This document shows positions 9,874-17,947 of a stretch of DNA of 64,000 nt, piece after piece. The DNA is from Staphylococcus schleiferi (GTDB lineage: Bacteria > Bacillota > Bacilli > Staphylococcales > Staphylococcaceae): assembly GCF_900458895.1 (NCBI RefSeq), contig NZ_LR962863.1, positions 2,170,001 through 2,234,000 on the forward strand. Direction: 5' to 3'. Position 1 is the stretch's first letter. Every line of letters begins with the position of its first letter. Both the position numbers and the translations under genes were made by a program. The notes under the pieces were generated by a model that did not search any database, was not told where the DNA came from, and saw nothing but the letters and a program-made list of their open reading frames with translations.

Positions 9874-10563
9874 GTGAATGTTAGAATACTCGTTGTAGAA
9901 GATGATGATGCGATTACACACTTACTCGACGTCTCATTAACCCTTGATTATTATGAAGTGCTCACTGCGACTAACGGCAAAGACGCTAATTTTCAAATTC
10001 GTTCAAAAGCACCCGATATTATTTTGTTAGATTTAGGATTACCCGATATTGATGGTTTGGACCTCATCAAAATGATACGTCAAACTTTTGATATCCCTAT
10101 TATCGTAATCAGCGCACGACTGGATGAGCAAACGATTGTTGATGCATTGGATAACGGCGCGAACGATTACATGACAAAGCCTTTTAATGTTGATGAATTA
10201 CGTGCACGCATTAGAGTTGTGCAACGATTAAAAAATATGCAAGATCATAAAGATATCGTCTTCGAAAATGGACCTTTAGTCGTGTCTTATCAGTCTAAAA
10301 CAGCACGTATTAATAACGAGACGTTAAGTCTAACGCCTAATGAGTTTGCATTATTAGAATTATTATGCCGGCACGTAGGAAAAGTACTCACATACGATAC
10401 GATACTCAAATCTATTTATGGTTATGTGAATAAATCAGAGATGCCGAGCCTACGTGTCCATATGACATCATTGCGCAATAAACTTAACCAAGCGCATCCG
10501 TCATCTAAACAACTCATTATTACCCGCCCTCGTATCGGTTATCAAATGCAATATTGGCATTGA
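9874..10563 (+). CDS. kdpE: Response regulator KdpE
   Basis: This 229-residue OmpR-family regulator is phosphorylated by KdpD and controls kdpFABC. The receiver domain (1-115) has the acidic pocket EDDD (about 9-12), phospho-acceptor Asp53 in LLDLGLPD and Lys in TKPFN. The winged-helix DNA-binding domain (about 130-229) has LTPNEFALLELL and the RVHMTSLRNKL recognition region. The start is GTG, 7 bases after AGGAGG. It lies 21 bases behind kdpD. Confidence 0.96.
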   Translation: MNVRILVVEDDDAITHLLDVSLTLDYYEVLTATNGKDANFQIRSKAPDIILLDLGLPDIDGLDLIKMIRQTFDIPIIVISARLDEQTIVDALDNGANDYMTKPFNVDELRARIRVVQRLKNMQDHKDIVFENGPLVVSYQSKTARINNETLSLTPNEFALLELLCRHVGKVLTYDTILKSIYGYVNKSEMPSLRVHMTSLRNKLNQAHPSSKQLIITRPRIGYQMQYWH

Positions 10564-10580
10564 TTTCGACTTAAACTATG

Positions 10581-10633
10581 AAAAAGCCGGCGCCAAAATT
10601 AAGAAATGACAACTTAGTTTTGGCGCCGGCTTC
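10581..10633. terminator. Strong bidirectional terminator
   Basis: AGCCGGCGCCAAAA pairs with TTTTGGCGCCGGCT across an 18-base spacer. It separates kdpDE (plus) from the convergent DoxX gene (minus). Confidence 0.85.
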
Positions 10634-10654
10634 ATTTAAATTTTTGCGACGATT

Positions 10655-11014
10655 CTATAAGAATTTAGTTAGGAATGCAAATACAAATTGCAATGGTAAG
10701 CGAATCACATGTTCTTTCACTGTCTTACGTTCACTGTCTGCATATGAAATTTGCTTTCTTGCAGCGTAAATGTTTGCTGGAAAGACAAGCCATAAAAAGC
10801 CACTTACAATTTTTCTTACACGATTTCTGTTTTTGCCTAATAAAATGTAGGCAGAAAGTACGAATTCTGCGATACCTGAATATTTCACAATTGCTTCTTT
10901 AAAAGGCAAATAAGATGGGACAATTCTTAAAAACATTTCTTTGTTTTTAAAATGGGCTTGTCCACTTCGGAAAAACATAGTGCTAAATAATAATTTTGCG
11001 ATAAGTTGTTTCAT
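10655..11014 (-). CDS. DoxX-family membrane protein
   Basis: This 119-residue protein has four membrane helices and the DoxX-like layout: MKQLIAKLLFSTMFFRSGQAHF, then IAEFVLSAYILLGKNRN and FLWLVFPANIYAA. DoxX members are associated with thiol-oxidant and sulfur redox control, but the biochemical role is poorly defined. It lies downstream on the same strand as an MDR reductase, SDR and DJ-1 gene, which suggests membership of the same electrophile-stress cluster. Confidence 0.6.
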   Translation of the reverse strand: MKQLIAKLLFSTMFFRSGQAHFKNKEMFLRIVPSYLPFKEAIVKYSGIAEFVLSAYILLGKNRNRVRKIVSGFLWLVFPANIYAARKQISYADSERKTVKEHVIRLPLQFVFAFLTKFL

Positions 11015-11056
11015 ATTTTCTCCTTTGCTGACTTTAAAGTTTGGGTTTAATTTCAG

Positions 11057-12061
11057 TTATTCTTCAGAAACTTGCACGACTTGCTTACCAAAGTTATCAC
11101 CTGAGAATAATTTTCTAAAAGCTGTAGGCAATTGATTAAAACCGTTATCAATTGTTACTTCTGATTTTATTTTACCCTCAGAGACCCATTTTGCAAGTTG
11201 TTCGCTTGCTTCTTTAAAATAATCAGAAAATTGAGCTACTACAAAGCCTTGCATCAATGCTTGGCTCTTCACTAAAGTTTCTTGAATTCTTGGTCCCAAT
11301 TCAGCCTCTGTATTGTTATATGTTGAAATGGCACCACACACCGGTACACGCGCAAACTGATTGAGATGTTTGAATACTTCGTCTGATAATGCGCCACCTA
11401 CATTTTCATAATACACATCAATGCCATCTGGAACAGCTTGTTCAAGTTTTTCAGCGAAGTCATCACGTTTATAGTCGACCGCAACATCAAAGCCAAGTGT
11501 ATCCGTTAAATAGGATGTTTTCTCGTCACCACCCGCAATACCTACGACTCTAGCACCTTTAATTTTAGCAATTTGTCCTACAACAGAACCTACAGCGCCA
11601 GATGCCGCTGATACAACGACTGTTTCACCTTGTTTTGGTTTTCCAATTTCTAATAAACCTGTATAGGCCGTCATACCAGGCATACCAAGAACACTTAAAT
11701 ACAAATATAATGGCACTTCTTTTGAAGGAATCGGATTTACTTTTTGTGCATCAACGGTAATGATTTTTTGCCAAGGTAAGACACCTGTCACATAGTCACC
11801 TACATTAAAGTTATCCGCTTCAGATTGAATTACCTTCGCCACAATATGGCCGTGAATAGGCGCATCAATTTCATAAGGTTAAACATAACTTTTCGAATCA
11901 TTCATTCTACCGCGCATGTATGGATCAACTGAAATATAAACTGCTTCCAGTTGAACTTCACCTTGCTTTGGCTCAACAGTTTCTATCTCTTCATATCTAA
12001 AAGTATCATCTTTCGGTACACCTTTAGGTCTTTTTGCTAAAACAATTTGTTCATTTTGCAT
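11057..12061 (-). pseudogene. NADP-dependent zinc-independent MDR oxidoreductase, in-frame stop at codon 61
   Basis: Read as one frame, this is a 334-codon medium-chain reductase of the YfmJ/curcumin-reductase type (NADPH-dependent reduction of alkenals and quinones). The N-terminal domain holds MQNEQIVLAKRP and VDPYMRGRM. The Rossmann part holds SAASGAVGSVVGQIAK and VYYENVGG. Codon 61 is TAA, between SKSYV and PYEIDAPIHG, where CAA or another sense codon is expected; one C-to-T change would explain it. The remaining 3' part could start at a GTG (11842) but would lack the N-terminal substrate domain. It is a nonsense pseudogene, a read-through case or a base error. Confidence 0.85.
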
Positions 12062-12194
12062 AATTAGCCTCCGTTCTTAATGGATTACGACACATCTCGT
12101 TGTACTGAACTTAACAACTTGAGATGCTCGCTTTTAAAAACGATATGATGCCCTATCAAAGCACGTGATTCATCGTTATTTACTCACATTCGCT

Positions 12195-12869
12195 TTATTT
12201 TTCTTCTAGAAATGTTGCTACTGCATCTGAAAGTGATGCATCACCATTAATGATTTGGAATTCTTTACCATGAAGTGCATCATTAACAACCACTTCTGCT
12301 AATACTTCAGCAACGTCTTCTCTTGTGATTTTAATAGGGCCTTTACCTCTTACATTAGAAGCAATGGTAAATTTTGATGTCCCTTTGTCATTTGTTAAAC
12401 CACCTGGATGTACAATCGTATATTTAAGGTTCGTACGACGTAAATAGTCGTCGGCATAATGTTTTGCAATTGTATATGGTTTTAAATCGCCTGATTCATC
12501 AAATGCTTCTCTGCGTGAATCAAATGTAGATACCATAATGAAATGCTTAACGTCAGCTTGCTCGCTCGCTTTAATCGCTTTAACAGCCCCGTCTAAATCA
12601 ACAATGATTGTTTTATCATCGCCTGTATTAGGCCCTGAGCCAACTGAAAAAAGAACTTGATCAAAGTTTTTAAATGTTTCACTCAGTTCATCAATAGATT
12701 GATTTTCAACATCTACATAAATCGCTGAGACATTATCATTTTTTAATGCATCAACTTGCGATTCTTTTCTTACACCTGCAGTAAAATCAACGTTTTGCGC
12801 TTTCAGTTTATTGACGAGGTGTTTACCTACGCCACCATTTGCACCTATAATTAATTGAGACAATGTCAT
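12195..12869 (-). CDS. NAD(P)-binding atypical SDR oxidoreductase (YhfK/YwnB-like)
   Basis: This 224-residue Rossmann protein belongs to the atypical short-chain dehydrogenases (NAD(P)H-binding family). The dinucleotide motif is GANGGVGKHL (about 9-18). The block IVHPGGLTND and the C-terminal region match YwnB/YhfK-type proteins. A YxxxK-like element (YTIAKHYADDYL) is present. Substrate is unknown. The start follows a GGAGTGAATG context. It is 8 bases behind the DJ-1 gene and likely co-transcribed in a reductive detoxification cluster. Confidence 0.8.
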   Translation of the reverse strand: MTLSQLIIGANGGVGKHLVNKLKAQNVDFTAGVRKESQVDALKNDNVSAIYVDVENQSIDELSETFKNFDQVLFSVGSGPNTGDDKTIIVDLDGAVKAIKASEQADVKHFIMVSTFDSRREAFDESGDLKPYTIAKHYADDYLRRTNLKYTIVHPGGLTNDKGTSKFTIASNVRGKGPIKITREDVAEVLAEVVVNDALHGKEFQIINGDASLSDAVATFLEEK

Positions 12870-12877
12870 TCACTCCT

Positions 12878-13558
12878 TTATTTTTTTAATAACGCTAATG
12901 CTTTTTCAGCTACAGCATGGCCTGATTGCGGGTTTTGACCTGTAATAATACGACCATCTACAACCGCAAATGGGTGCCAATCTGCATCTTTTTTAAATTG
13001 TGCCCCTTTGCTTACAAACTCATCTTCTAATAAGTAAGGGATATTTTGAGTTGTTCCGTTTGCTTCTTCTTCACTATTTGTAAAACCTGTCACTTCTTTA
13101 CCATTTACTAAGAAACCATTTTCAAATGGAATGTCTAATAGGCCAACTGCCCCATGACATACAGAAGAAACGATTCCGTTGTTTTCGTAGATTTTAACCG
13201 CAATGTTATTGATTGCTTCATTATTTCTTAAATCCCAAATTACACCGTGACCACCTGCAAAGTAAATAATACTGTAATCTTCAGGGTTCACTTCATCTGG
13301 AGATAATGTATGACCAAAGTTCTGCATATAGTTATCATCCGTATAGTATGCCCAATCATCATCAGACATCATATCTGGTGTAAGACTTACAGGATCAAGT
13401 GGTACATAGCCACCTTTTGGACTCATGTAATCTACTTCGTAACCCGCATCATAAAAGTCTTTCGCAAAATGCGTGACTTCAGAAAACCAAGCACCTGTTG
13501 CTCTTTTTAAATTTTCATATTTAGATACATTTGTCATTACAATTAAAGCTTTTTTCAT
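12878..13558 (-). CDS. DJ-1/PfpI-family protein (glyoxalase/Hsp31-like)
   Basis: This 226-residue member of the DJ-1/PfpI superfamily has the nucleophile-elbow Cys134 in SVCHGAVGLL. A glutamate lies near residue 27 (SEVTHF) and AGGHG near 101-105. The insert with KGGYVPLDPVSL resembles Hsp31/YraA-type members active against glyoxals or damaged proteins. It starts behind AGGAGGAAATACA. It is first in the minus-strand cluster and lies divergent from a MerR-type regulator with a palindromic operator between them, as in the B. subtilis adhR/yraA setting. Confidence 0.85.
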   Translation of the reverse strand: MKKALIVMTNVSKYENLKRATGAWFSEVTHFAKDFYDAGYEVDYMSPKGGYVPLDPVSLTPDMMSDDDWAYYTDDNYMQNFGHTLSPDEVNPEDYSIIYFAGGHGVIWDLRNNEAINNIAVKIYENNGIVSSVCHGAVGLLDIPFENGFLVNGKEVTGFTNSEEEANGTTQNIPYLLEDEFVSKGAQFKKDADWHPFAVVDGRIITGQNPQSGHAVAEKALALLKK

Positions 13559-13595
13559 TGTATTTCCTCCTACGAAATGATTATATATAATAAGA

Positions 13596-13620
13596 TAACA
13601 GTTAAACCTTACTTTAAGAG
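13596..13620 (-). promoter_or_regulatory. AdhR-like MerR operator/promoter
   Basis: The minus strand reads CTTAAAG-TAAG-GTTTAAC, close to the CTTAAAG-N4-CTTTAAG site I recall for B. subtilis AdhR. It lies between weak -35 (TTCTCT) and -10 (TATCTT) hexamers spaced by 19 bp, the long spacer typical of MerR-activated promoters, reading into the DJ-1 gene. Confidence 0.6.
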
Positions 13621-13627
13621 AAGGGAT

Positions 13628-13975
13628 ATGCTCACATTGGAAAAATATTATATCGATTATGTTGCAGAAATATGCAATATATCCAAAAGCAGATTAAGAT
13701 TTTATGAAAAAAAAGAGATTTTAAAATTTATAGAAAGAGATTCGAATAATAAACGATTATATTCAAAAGATGATATTGAAATGATTAAGTTTATCAAATG
13801 CTTAAGTACATTAAATATGACTTTGAAAGAAATTAAGAAAAACACCAATACGCTCTATGAAAAGAAAACAGACGTTAAAACCATTTTAACGTTACATTTG
13901 GAAGTCCTTAATACAAAAAAAGCCTCGCTGACGAAACAAATTAACATTCTCGAAAAGGAACTCAAACAAATATAA
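13628..13975 (+). CDS. MerR-family regulator, AdhR-like
   Basis: This 115-residue protein has the MerR winged-helix (YYIDYVAEICNISKSRLRFYEKK), then the RLYSKDDIEMIKFIKCL wing-helix. A C-terminal coiled coil follows (HLEVLNTKKASLTKQINILEKEL). Cys58 in FIKCLSTLNM aligns with the redox-sensing cysteine described in AdhR; this alignment is inference. An in-frame ATG at 13577 would place the operator inside the gene, so the later ATG is favoured. It is divergent from the DJ-1 gene and probably controls it in response to aldehydes or other electrophiles. Confidence 0.75.
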   Translation: MLTLEKYYIDYVAEICNISKSRLRFYEKKEILKFIERDSNNKRLYSKDDIEMIKFIKCLSTLNMTLKEIKKNTNTLYEKKTDVKTILTLHLEVLNTKKASLTKQINILEKELKQI

Positions 13976-14626
13976 ACCTCATTCTTCCATTAATATGTCA
14001 AACTTAACGTCAATTCATAAATGATCTGAACTTGAACATTTCTTTTCCTACTAGAGACGCCGTTTCATTATATATTGCAGCCTATATTCTTATTTACAAC
14101 CTTGCTTGAAAACAGCAAAATATTGTTATATTCTTAACAGGTAAGTGCAATTAAAGTATTCAGCATATTCAATAAAAAACATAGCTATAACAACTACGAT
14201 TAAATTACCTTTTATTTTAAATAGCCTGTAACTGTTCATTTCTAAACCTTTGAACAATTCATATTTGCACGCTCTAATCAAGCTTATTCGTACTGAAACA
14301 TTCCATATCATCGTCATGGATGCAGTTACATTTTTATCTAACAAACGCAACATCAGCATTATAGTGGGGAAATGCAATGTGAGCGCAATGATGATTTTAA
14401 AATCACTAAGTATATCAAAATAGTTGCTATGCATCAACTTCATGTGAGACGGCGCGCCCCTTACATATTAATATGATATCACTTTTTGTTATCGCTTACA
14501 TGATATGTAGTTTGATGTGGATTTAATGAAATAGGATGAGAGTGTAGCGCTTATGTATTGAAACTCGCTTTTTTGCTTCAAATTTTAATATCACGAATAT
14601 ATCTTGCTTACTGAAAGGACGAAATT
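13976..14626. other. Gene-poor region upstream of fmhA
   Basis: No intact gene is supported. A 105-codon minus-strand reading (14126-14443) contains ALTLHFPTIMLML and NVTASMTMIW, faintly like the first helix of a DHA2-type efflux transporter. It has no ribosome site and no coherent continuation, so it is at most a decayed remnant. The remainder is AT-rich. Confidence 0.35.
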
Positions 14627-15871
14627 ATGCAATTTTTAAATTTAACTGAACAAGAATTTGATTCATTTGCTCAAGAGAATTTTTCGCATTACACGCAAAG
14701 TAAAGATCTCTTCGAATATAGAGATAATAAAAGCCAAGACGTTCATATTGTCGGTGTTAAAAACGATGAGGGCGAAGTGATTGCAGGTTGTTTATTTACA
14801 GAAGCTCGTGTGATGAAATTCTTTAAATACTTTTACTCACATAGAGGGCCAGTAATGGATTTTCATAACACTGAGTTAGTAACGTTTTTCTTTGAAAATC
14901 TCACACAGTATTTGAAAAAACAAAACTGCTTATTTACATTAGTTGATCCTTATATGGTCATCAACGAATACAATGCAGATGGTGAAATCATTGCGTCGCA
15001 TCATTATGAAACATTTAAAACGACACTTGAAGGGCTTGGTTATAAACATCAAGGCTATTCGATTGGTTATCATCCATTGAGCCAAATTAGATGGCTGTCA
15101 GTCCTTGATCTAAAAGATAAAACAGAAGCAGACTTATTAAAAGCAATGCAATACCAAACACGCAGAAATATTAAAAAGACCGAAGAAATACATGTACAAG
15201 TTGAAGAATTAAGTATTGATGAAACAGAACGCTTCTTCAAACTTTTTAAAATGGCTGAAGAAAAACACGGCTTTTCATTTAGAGATTTAGACTATTTTAA
15301 AGAAATGCAAAAAATCTATAAAAATTCTGCTTTAAAAATTGCGACTATTAATTTGAAAGATTACTTAAGCACATTAACATCACAACATCAGTCCATCACA
15401 GAAACGTTAACTTCAGCAGAAGAAAAATTAGAAGAAAATCCTAATTCTAAAAAACAGAAATCAAAAGTACAAGATTTACGTCAACGACTTCAAAGCTCAA
15501 ACAAAAAAATTGAAAGAATTCAATCGCTCATCGAAAGTGATGGTGAAGTACTTGATTTAGCCGCTGCTTTATACATCTATAACAATCATGAAATGTACTA
15601 TTTATCTAGCGGATCCAACCCGAAATATAATGAATTTATGGGTGCTTATAAATTACAATGGGAAATGATTAAATTTAGCCTAGACCATCACATTGATCGT
15701 TACAATTTTTATGGCGTAACAGGCGATTTTTCAAAAGATGCAGAAGACTACGGTGTTCAACAATTCAAAAAAGGATTTAATGCACACGTTGAAGAATATA
15801 TCGGTGATTTCGTTAAGCCTATTAAGAAAAACTGGTATTTCATTTACAAATTACTCAACCGAGAGCGTTAA
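14627..15871 (+). CDS. fmhA: FemAB-family aminoacyltransferase FmhA
   Basis: This 414-residue non-ribosomal peptidyl transferase of the FemABX family uses aminoacyl-tRNA to add residues to peptidoglycan cross-bridges at the inner membrane face. Two GNAT-like subdomains are interrupted by an antiparallel coiled coil (about 245-310, LTSAEEKLEENPNSKKQKSK). Conserved blocks include YFYSHRGPV, TRRNIKKTEEI, YYLSSGSNPKYN and FYGVTGDF. Remembered S. aureus FmhA matches better than FemA, FemB or FemX. The precise residue and position added are unsettled for FmhA. It starts behind GAAAGGACG and stands alone. Confidence 0.8.
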   Translation: MQFLNLTEQEFDSFAQENFSHYTQSKDLFEYRDNKSQDVHIVGVKNDEGEVIAGCLFTEARVMKFFKYFYSHRGPVMDFHNTELVTFFFENLTQYLKKQNCLFTLVDPYMVINEYNADGEIIASHHYETFKTTLEGLGYKHQGYSIGYHPLSQIRWLSVLDLKDKTEADLLKAMQYQTRRNIKKTEEIHVQVEELSIDETERFFKLFKMAEEKHGFSFRDLDYFKEMQKIYKNSALKIATINLKDYLSTLTSQHQSITETLTSAEEKLEENPNSKKQKSKVQDLRQRLQSSNKKIERIQSLIESDGEVLDLAAALYIYNNHEMYYLSSGSNPKYNEFMGAYKLQWEMIKFSLDHHIDRYNFYGVTGDFSKDAEDYGVQQFKKGFNAHVEEYIGDFVKPIKKNWYFIYKLLNRER

Positions 15872-15877
15872 TTGATA

Positions 15878-15901
15878 GACCGTCGTTTTATGACGGTTTC
15901 C
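15878..15901 (+). terminator. Weak terminator behind fmhA
   Basis: ACCGTC and GACGGT form a short stem with a TTTC tail immediately after the fmhA stop. Confidence 0.5.
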
Positions 15902-16250
15902 TCATCTTTTACCATCAATTCATATCTGCCTTCCGTTTAAGGCATGGGGATGACTACTCGGATTGCACAAAGCTTACAACAAGCCCCTGTGCAATCCAGC
16001 TAGCCACTGCCATTTTATCAATACGCCCTTTCTATAAGTGAAATTATCCGTCCACTTGCCCACCTATTTATCCCTTAATTATCACACGCGTTTATTTATT
16101 AGAGTTCATCTTGATTAACTAGGTAAATGAGATGGCGTTATATTAAAATCATCTTACAAAACAAAATTTTCTGTCAGTTAAAAAGCATGCAGCAATTCGG
16201 GCATTACAATGTTTAAAGTCATCCGTCAAATTAAATAAAATTTTCCACAA
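15902..16250. other. Intergenic region with perfect hairpin
   Basis: No gene is seen. GGATTGCACA (from 15959) and TGTGCAATCC form a perfect 10-bp inverted repeat preceded by GACTACTC. A similar ACTCGGATTGTGC...GCAATCTG arrangement recurs at 60853-60889, so this may be a small dispersed repeat. The remainder is AT-rich. Confidence 0.4.
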
Positions 16251-16251
16251 C

Positions 16252-16268
16252 ATTACAAATTCGTAACA
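16252..16268 (-). promoter_or_regulatory. WalR (YycF) box upstream of LysM-CHAP gene
   Basis: On the minus strand TGTTAC-N5-TGTAAT fits the WalR consensus TGTWAH-N5-TGTWAH exactly. It lies about 110 bases before a cell-wall hydrolase start, the class of gene WalKR controls. Function is inferred from motif and target type. Confidence 0.7.
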
Positions 16269-16380
16269 AGTGCCCTATATGATTTATTCTTTGTTATCAT
16301 GGGTAGTGTATTCATAACAAATTAGAACACTCATAAATGATAGAGATTTAAAATCTAAGTGTCACTAAGGAGGAAATACA

Positions 16381-17196
16381 TTGAAAAAATTCGCATTTGC
16401 ATTTACGATGGCATCTGGCGCAGCTGCATTATTAACGCATCATGATGCCGAAGCTTCAACGCAACATACGGTTCAATCTGGAGAGTCATTATGGTCAATC
16501 GCACAACAATACGGCACATCTGTTGATCAAATTAAACAAGCCAATCAGTTAGACAATAACATGGTATTCCCTGGTCAAGTCCTCTCAATCGGTGGAGGCA
16601 GCGGTGCTGGTGGTGCTGCAACAGCACAATCATCTAATAATGGTTCACACGTTGTACAAGCAGGCGAATCTTTAAATGTTATTGCCGCACAATATGGTGT
16701 CAGTGTCCAAGATTTGATGCGTGCAAATGGCTTAAATAGTTATTTGATCCATCCACAACAAACTTTAAAAATCCCTGGTGGTTCTGGTGGTGCACAAGCC
16801 CCTCAAAGCGGTGGCGCAAATGGTTCATCCACAGGTAACGGAGGCTATACTTCTCCAACATTTAATCATCAAAATTTATACGACTGGGGTCAATGTACAT
16901 GGCACGTGTTCAACCGTCGTGCTGAAACAGGCCAACCTATCAGTACGTATTGGTGGAATGCCGATCATTGGGCTAGCAATGCAGCAGCTGATGGATATAC
17001 AGTAGATCACAATCCTACTGTTGGCTCTATTATGCAAAACTTTGAAGGTCCAGTCGGTCACGTAGCTTATGTTGAGCGTACAAATCCAGATGGTAGCATT
17101 CTTATTTCAGAAATGAATTACAATACGCCTCCAGGTGTTGTTGATTATCGTACAATTCCTGCTTCAGTTGCGTCTCAATATAATTATATTCACTAA
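16381..17196 (+). CDS. Secreted LysM-LysM-CHAP peptidoglycan hydrolase (SsaA-like)
   Basis: This 271-residue secreted wall hydrolase has a signal peptide (1-25, cleavage after AEA), two LysM peptidoglycan-binding repeats (about 27-71 and 89-132) and Gly/Ser-rich linkers. A C-terminal CHAP amidase/endopeptidase domain (about 160-271) holds Cys172 in DWGQCTW and His227 in GHVAYVE. The start is TTG, after AAGGAGGAAATACA. It closely resembles the S. aureus LysM-CHAP protein located beside pit. A WalR box upstream fits control by WalKR. Confidence 0.9.
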   Translation: MKKFAFAFTMASGAAALLTHHDAEASTQHTVQSGESLWSIAQQYGTSVDQIKQANQLDNNMVFPGQVLSIGGGSGAGGAATAQSSNNGSHVVQAGESLNVIAAQYGVSVQDLMRANGLNSYLIHPQQTLKIPGGSGGAQAPQSGGANGSSTGNGGYTSPTFNHQNLYDWGQCTWHVFNRRAETGQPISTYWWNADHWASNAAADGYTVDHNPTVGSIMQNFEGPVGHVAYVERTNPDGSILISEMNYNTPPGVVDYRTIPASVASQYNYIH

Positions 17197-17218
17197 TTCA
17201 TTTTGAAACATACGTCAT

Positions 17219-17261
17219 AAAAAAAGCCATTAGAAGCGAAAAAACTTCTAATGGCTTTTTA
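17219..17261 (+). terminator. Terminator of LysM-CHAP gene
   Basis: AAAAAGCCATTAGAAG pairs with CTTCTAATGGCTTTTT around an 8-base loop and ends in a T tract. Confidence 0.9.
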
Positions 17262-17297
17262 TTGTTTAAAATTATCAATTTTTATAGCATGCTGTAG

Positions 17298-17305
17298 TAA
17301 TAAAG
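17298..17305. repeat. Target-site duplication, left, of ISL3 remnant A
   Basis: TAATAAAG here is repeated exactly at 17860-17867, flanking the element. Eight base pairs is the duplication length of ISL3-family insertions. Confidence 0.85.
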
Positions 17306-17859
17306 GGCTGTACACTTTATATGGTGGTTATGTATCTATAATAATTAAGTCGCAAACTTCCGATTGCTTCTTCGAGTCTCGCTTTCCCAGGCGCCTTACC
17401 TCAACTAATTTTGGCTTTTATTGTAGCTCATAAGAAGCCAAAATGGATTTTCGGTTTCGGCTCTATGCCTCGGGAGTCTCGACTCGGTACGCAATCTATT
17501 TAAGCAATTTCACTATTGAAAAGTGGCATTGCCTTTTTCTTTGGTCTTTTATACAGTCTAAAAATAATAAAAATGCGATTTTTGAAGTTATAAAAGTTGC
17601 GATAGCCATATGAAACTCTTTTAATCAGTTTAACTTTTTGATTAATTCCTTCAATCGCTCCATTATTGAATTGAGGGGTTCCAAGTGATTTTAATATTAT
17701 TATCTTTAATTCTTAGTAACTTTAATATATCATTACACATAGGCGCAATATGTCTCCTTTATTTTTGGTTTAGTCACTTAAAATTATAGAGGCATTTGCG
17801 CTATTTTTGTACAAAAAAGCAGGATGACTTATGTCATCCCACCATAAAAATGAAGAACC
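17306..17859 (-). mobile_element. ISL3-family insertion sequence remnant A (554 bp)
   Basis: The ends are imperfect inverted repeats: GGCTGTACACTTTATATGG at the left and, on the other strand, GGTTCTTCATTTTTATGG at the right. A perfect 8-bp target duplication TAATAAAG flanks them. On the minus strand the last part of an ISL3 transposase is readable (GTPQFNNGAIEGINQKVK, then RVSYGYRNFYNF), joined after an internal deletion to the first codons of the gene. The left 190 bp is a non-coding, strongly folded segment. It cannot encode an active transposase. Copy B at 28980-29794 is the same element with a smaller deletion. Confidence 0.9.
17500..17740 (-). pseudogene. ISL3 transposase remnant A
   Basis: Only the start region (MCNDILKLL...) and the C-terminal part (FNNGAIEGINQKVKLIKRVS) of a transposase normally about 430 residues long remain. 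The zinc finger and DDE catalytic core are gone. The junction lies at about 17683. Confidence 0.85.
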
Positions 17860-17867
17860 TAATAAAG
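17860..17867. repeat. Target-site duplication, right, of ISL3 remnant A
   Basis: TAATAAAG, identical to 17298-17305. Confidence 0.85.
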
Positions 17868-17947
17868 TCGTGTTTGTCCGTTTGCATATGCTATTGCACA
17901 TTCATCTTGCAATAGACAGAGACGCTTAAGCTATAGATACTTCTCTA

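Noticed and set aside
14126..14443. 105-codon minus-strand reading with ALTLHFPTIMLML, faintly like an efflux transporter helix
   Set aside because: No ribosome site, odd composition and no continuation to a real transporter; kept only as a possible remnant in the region note.
17868..17947. Possible extension of ISL3 remnant A toward pit
   Set aside because: The perfect 8-bp duplication at 17860-17867 marks the true right boundary.
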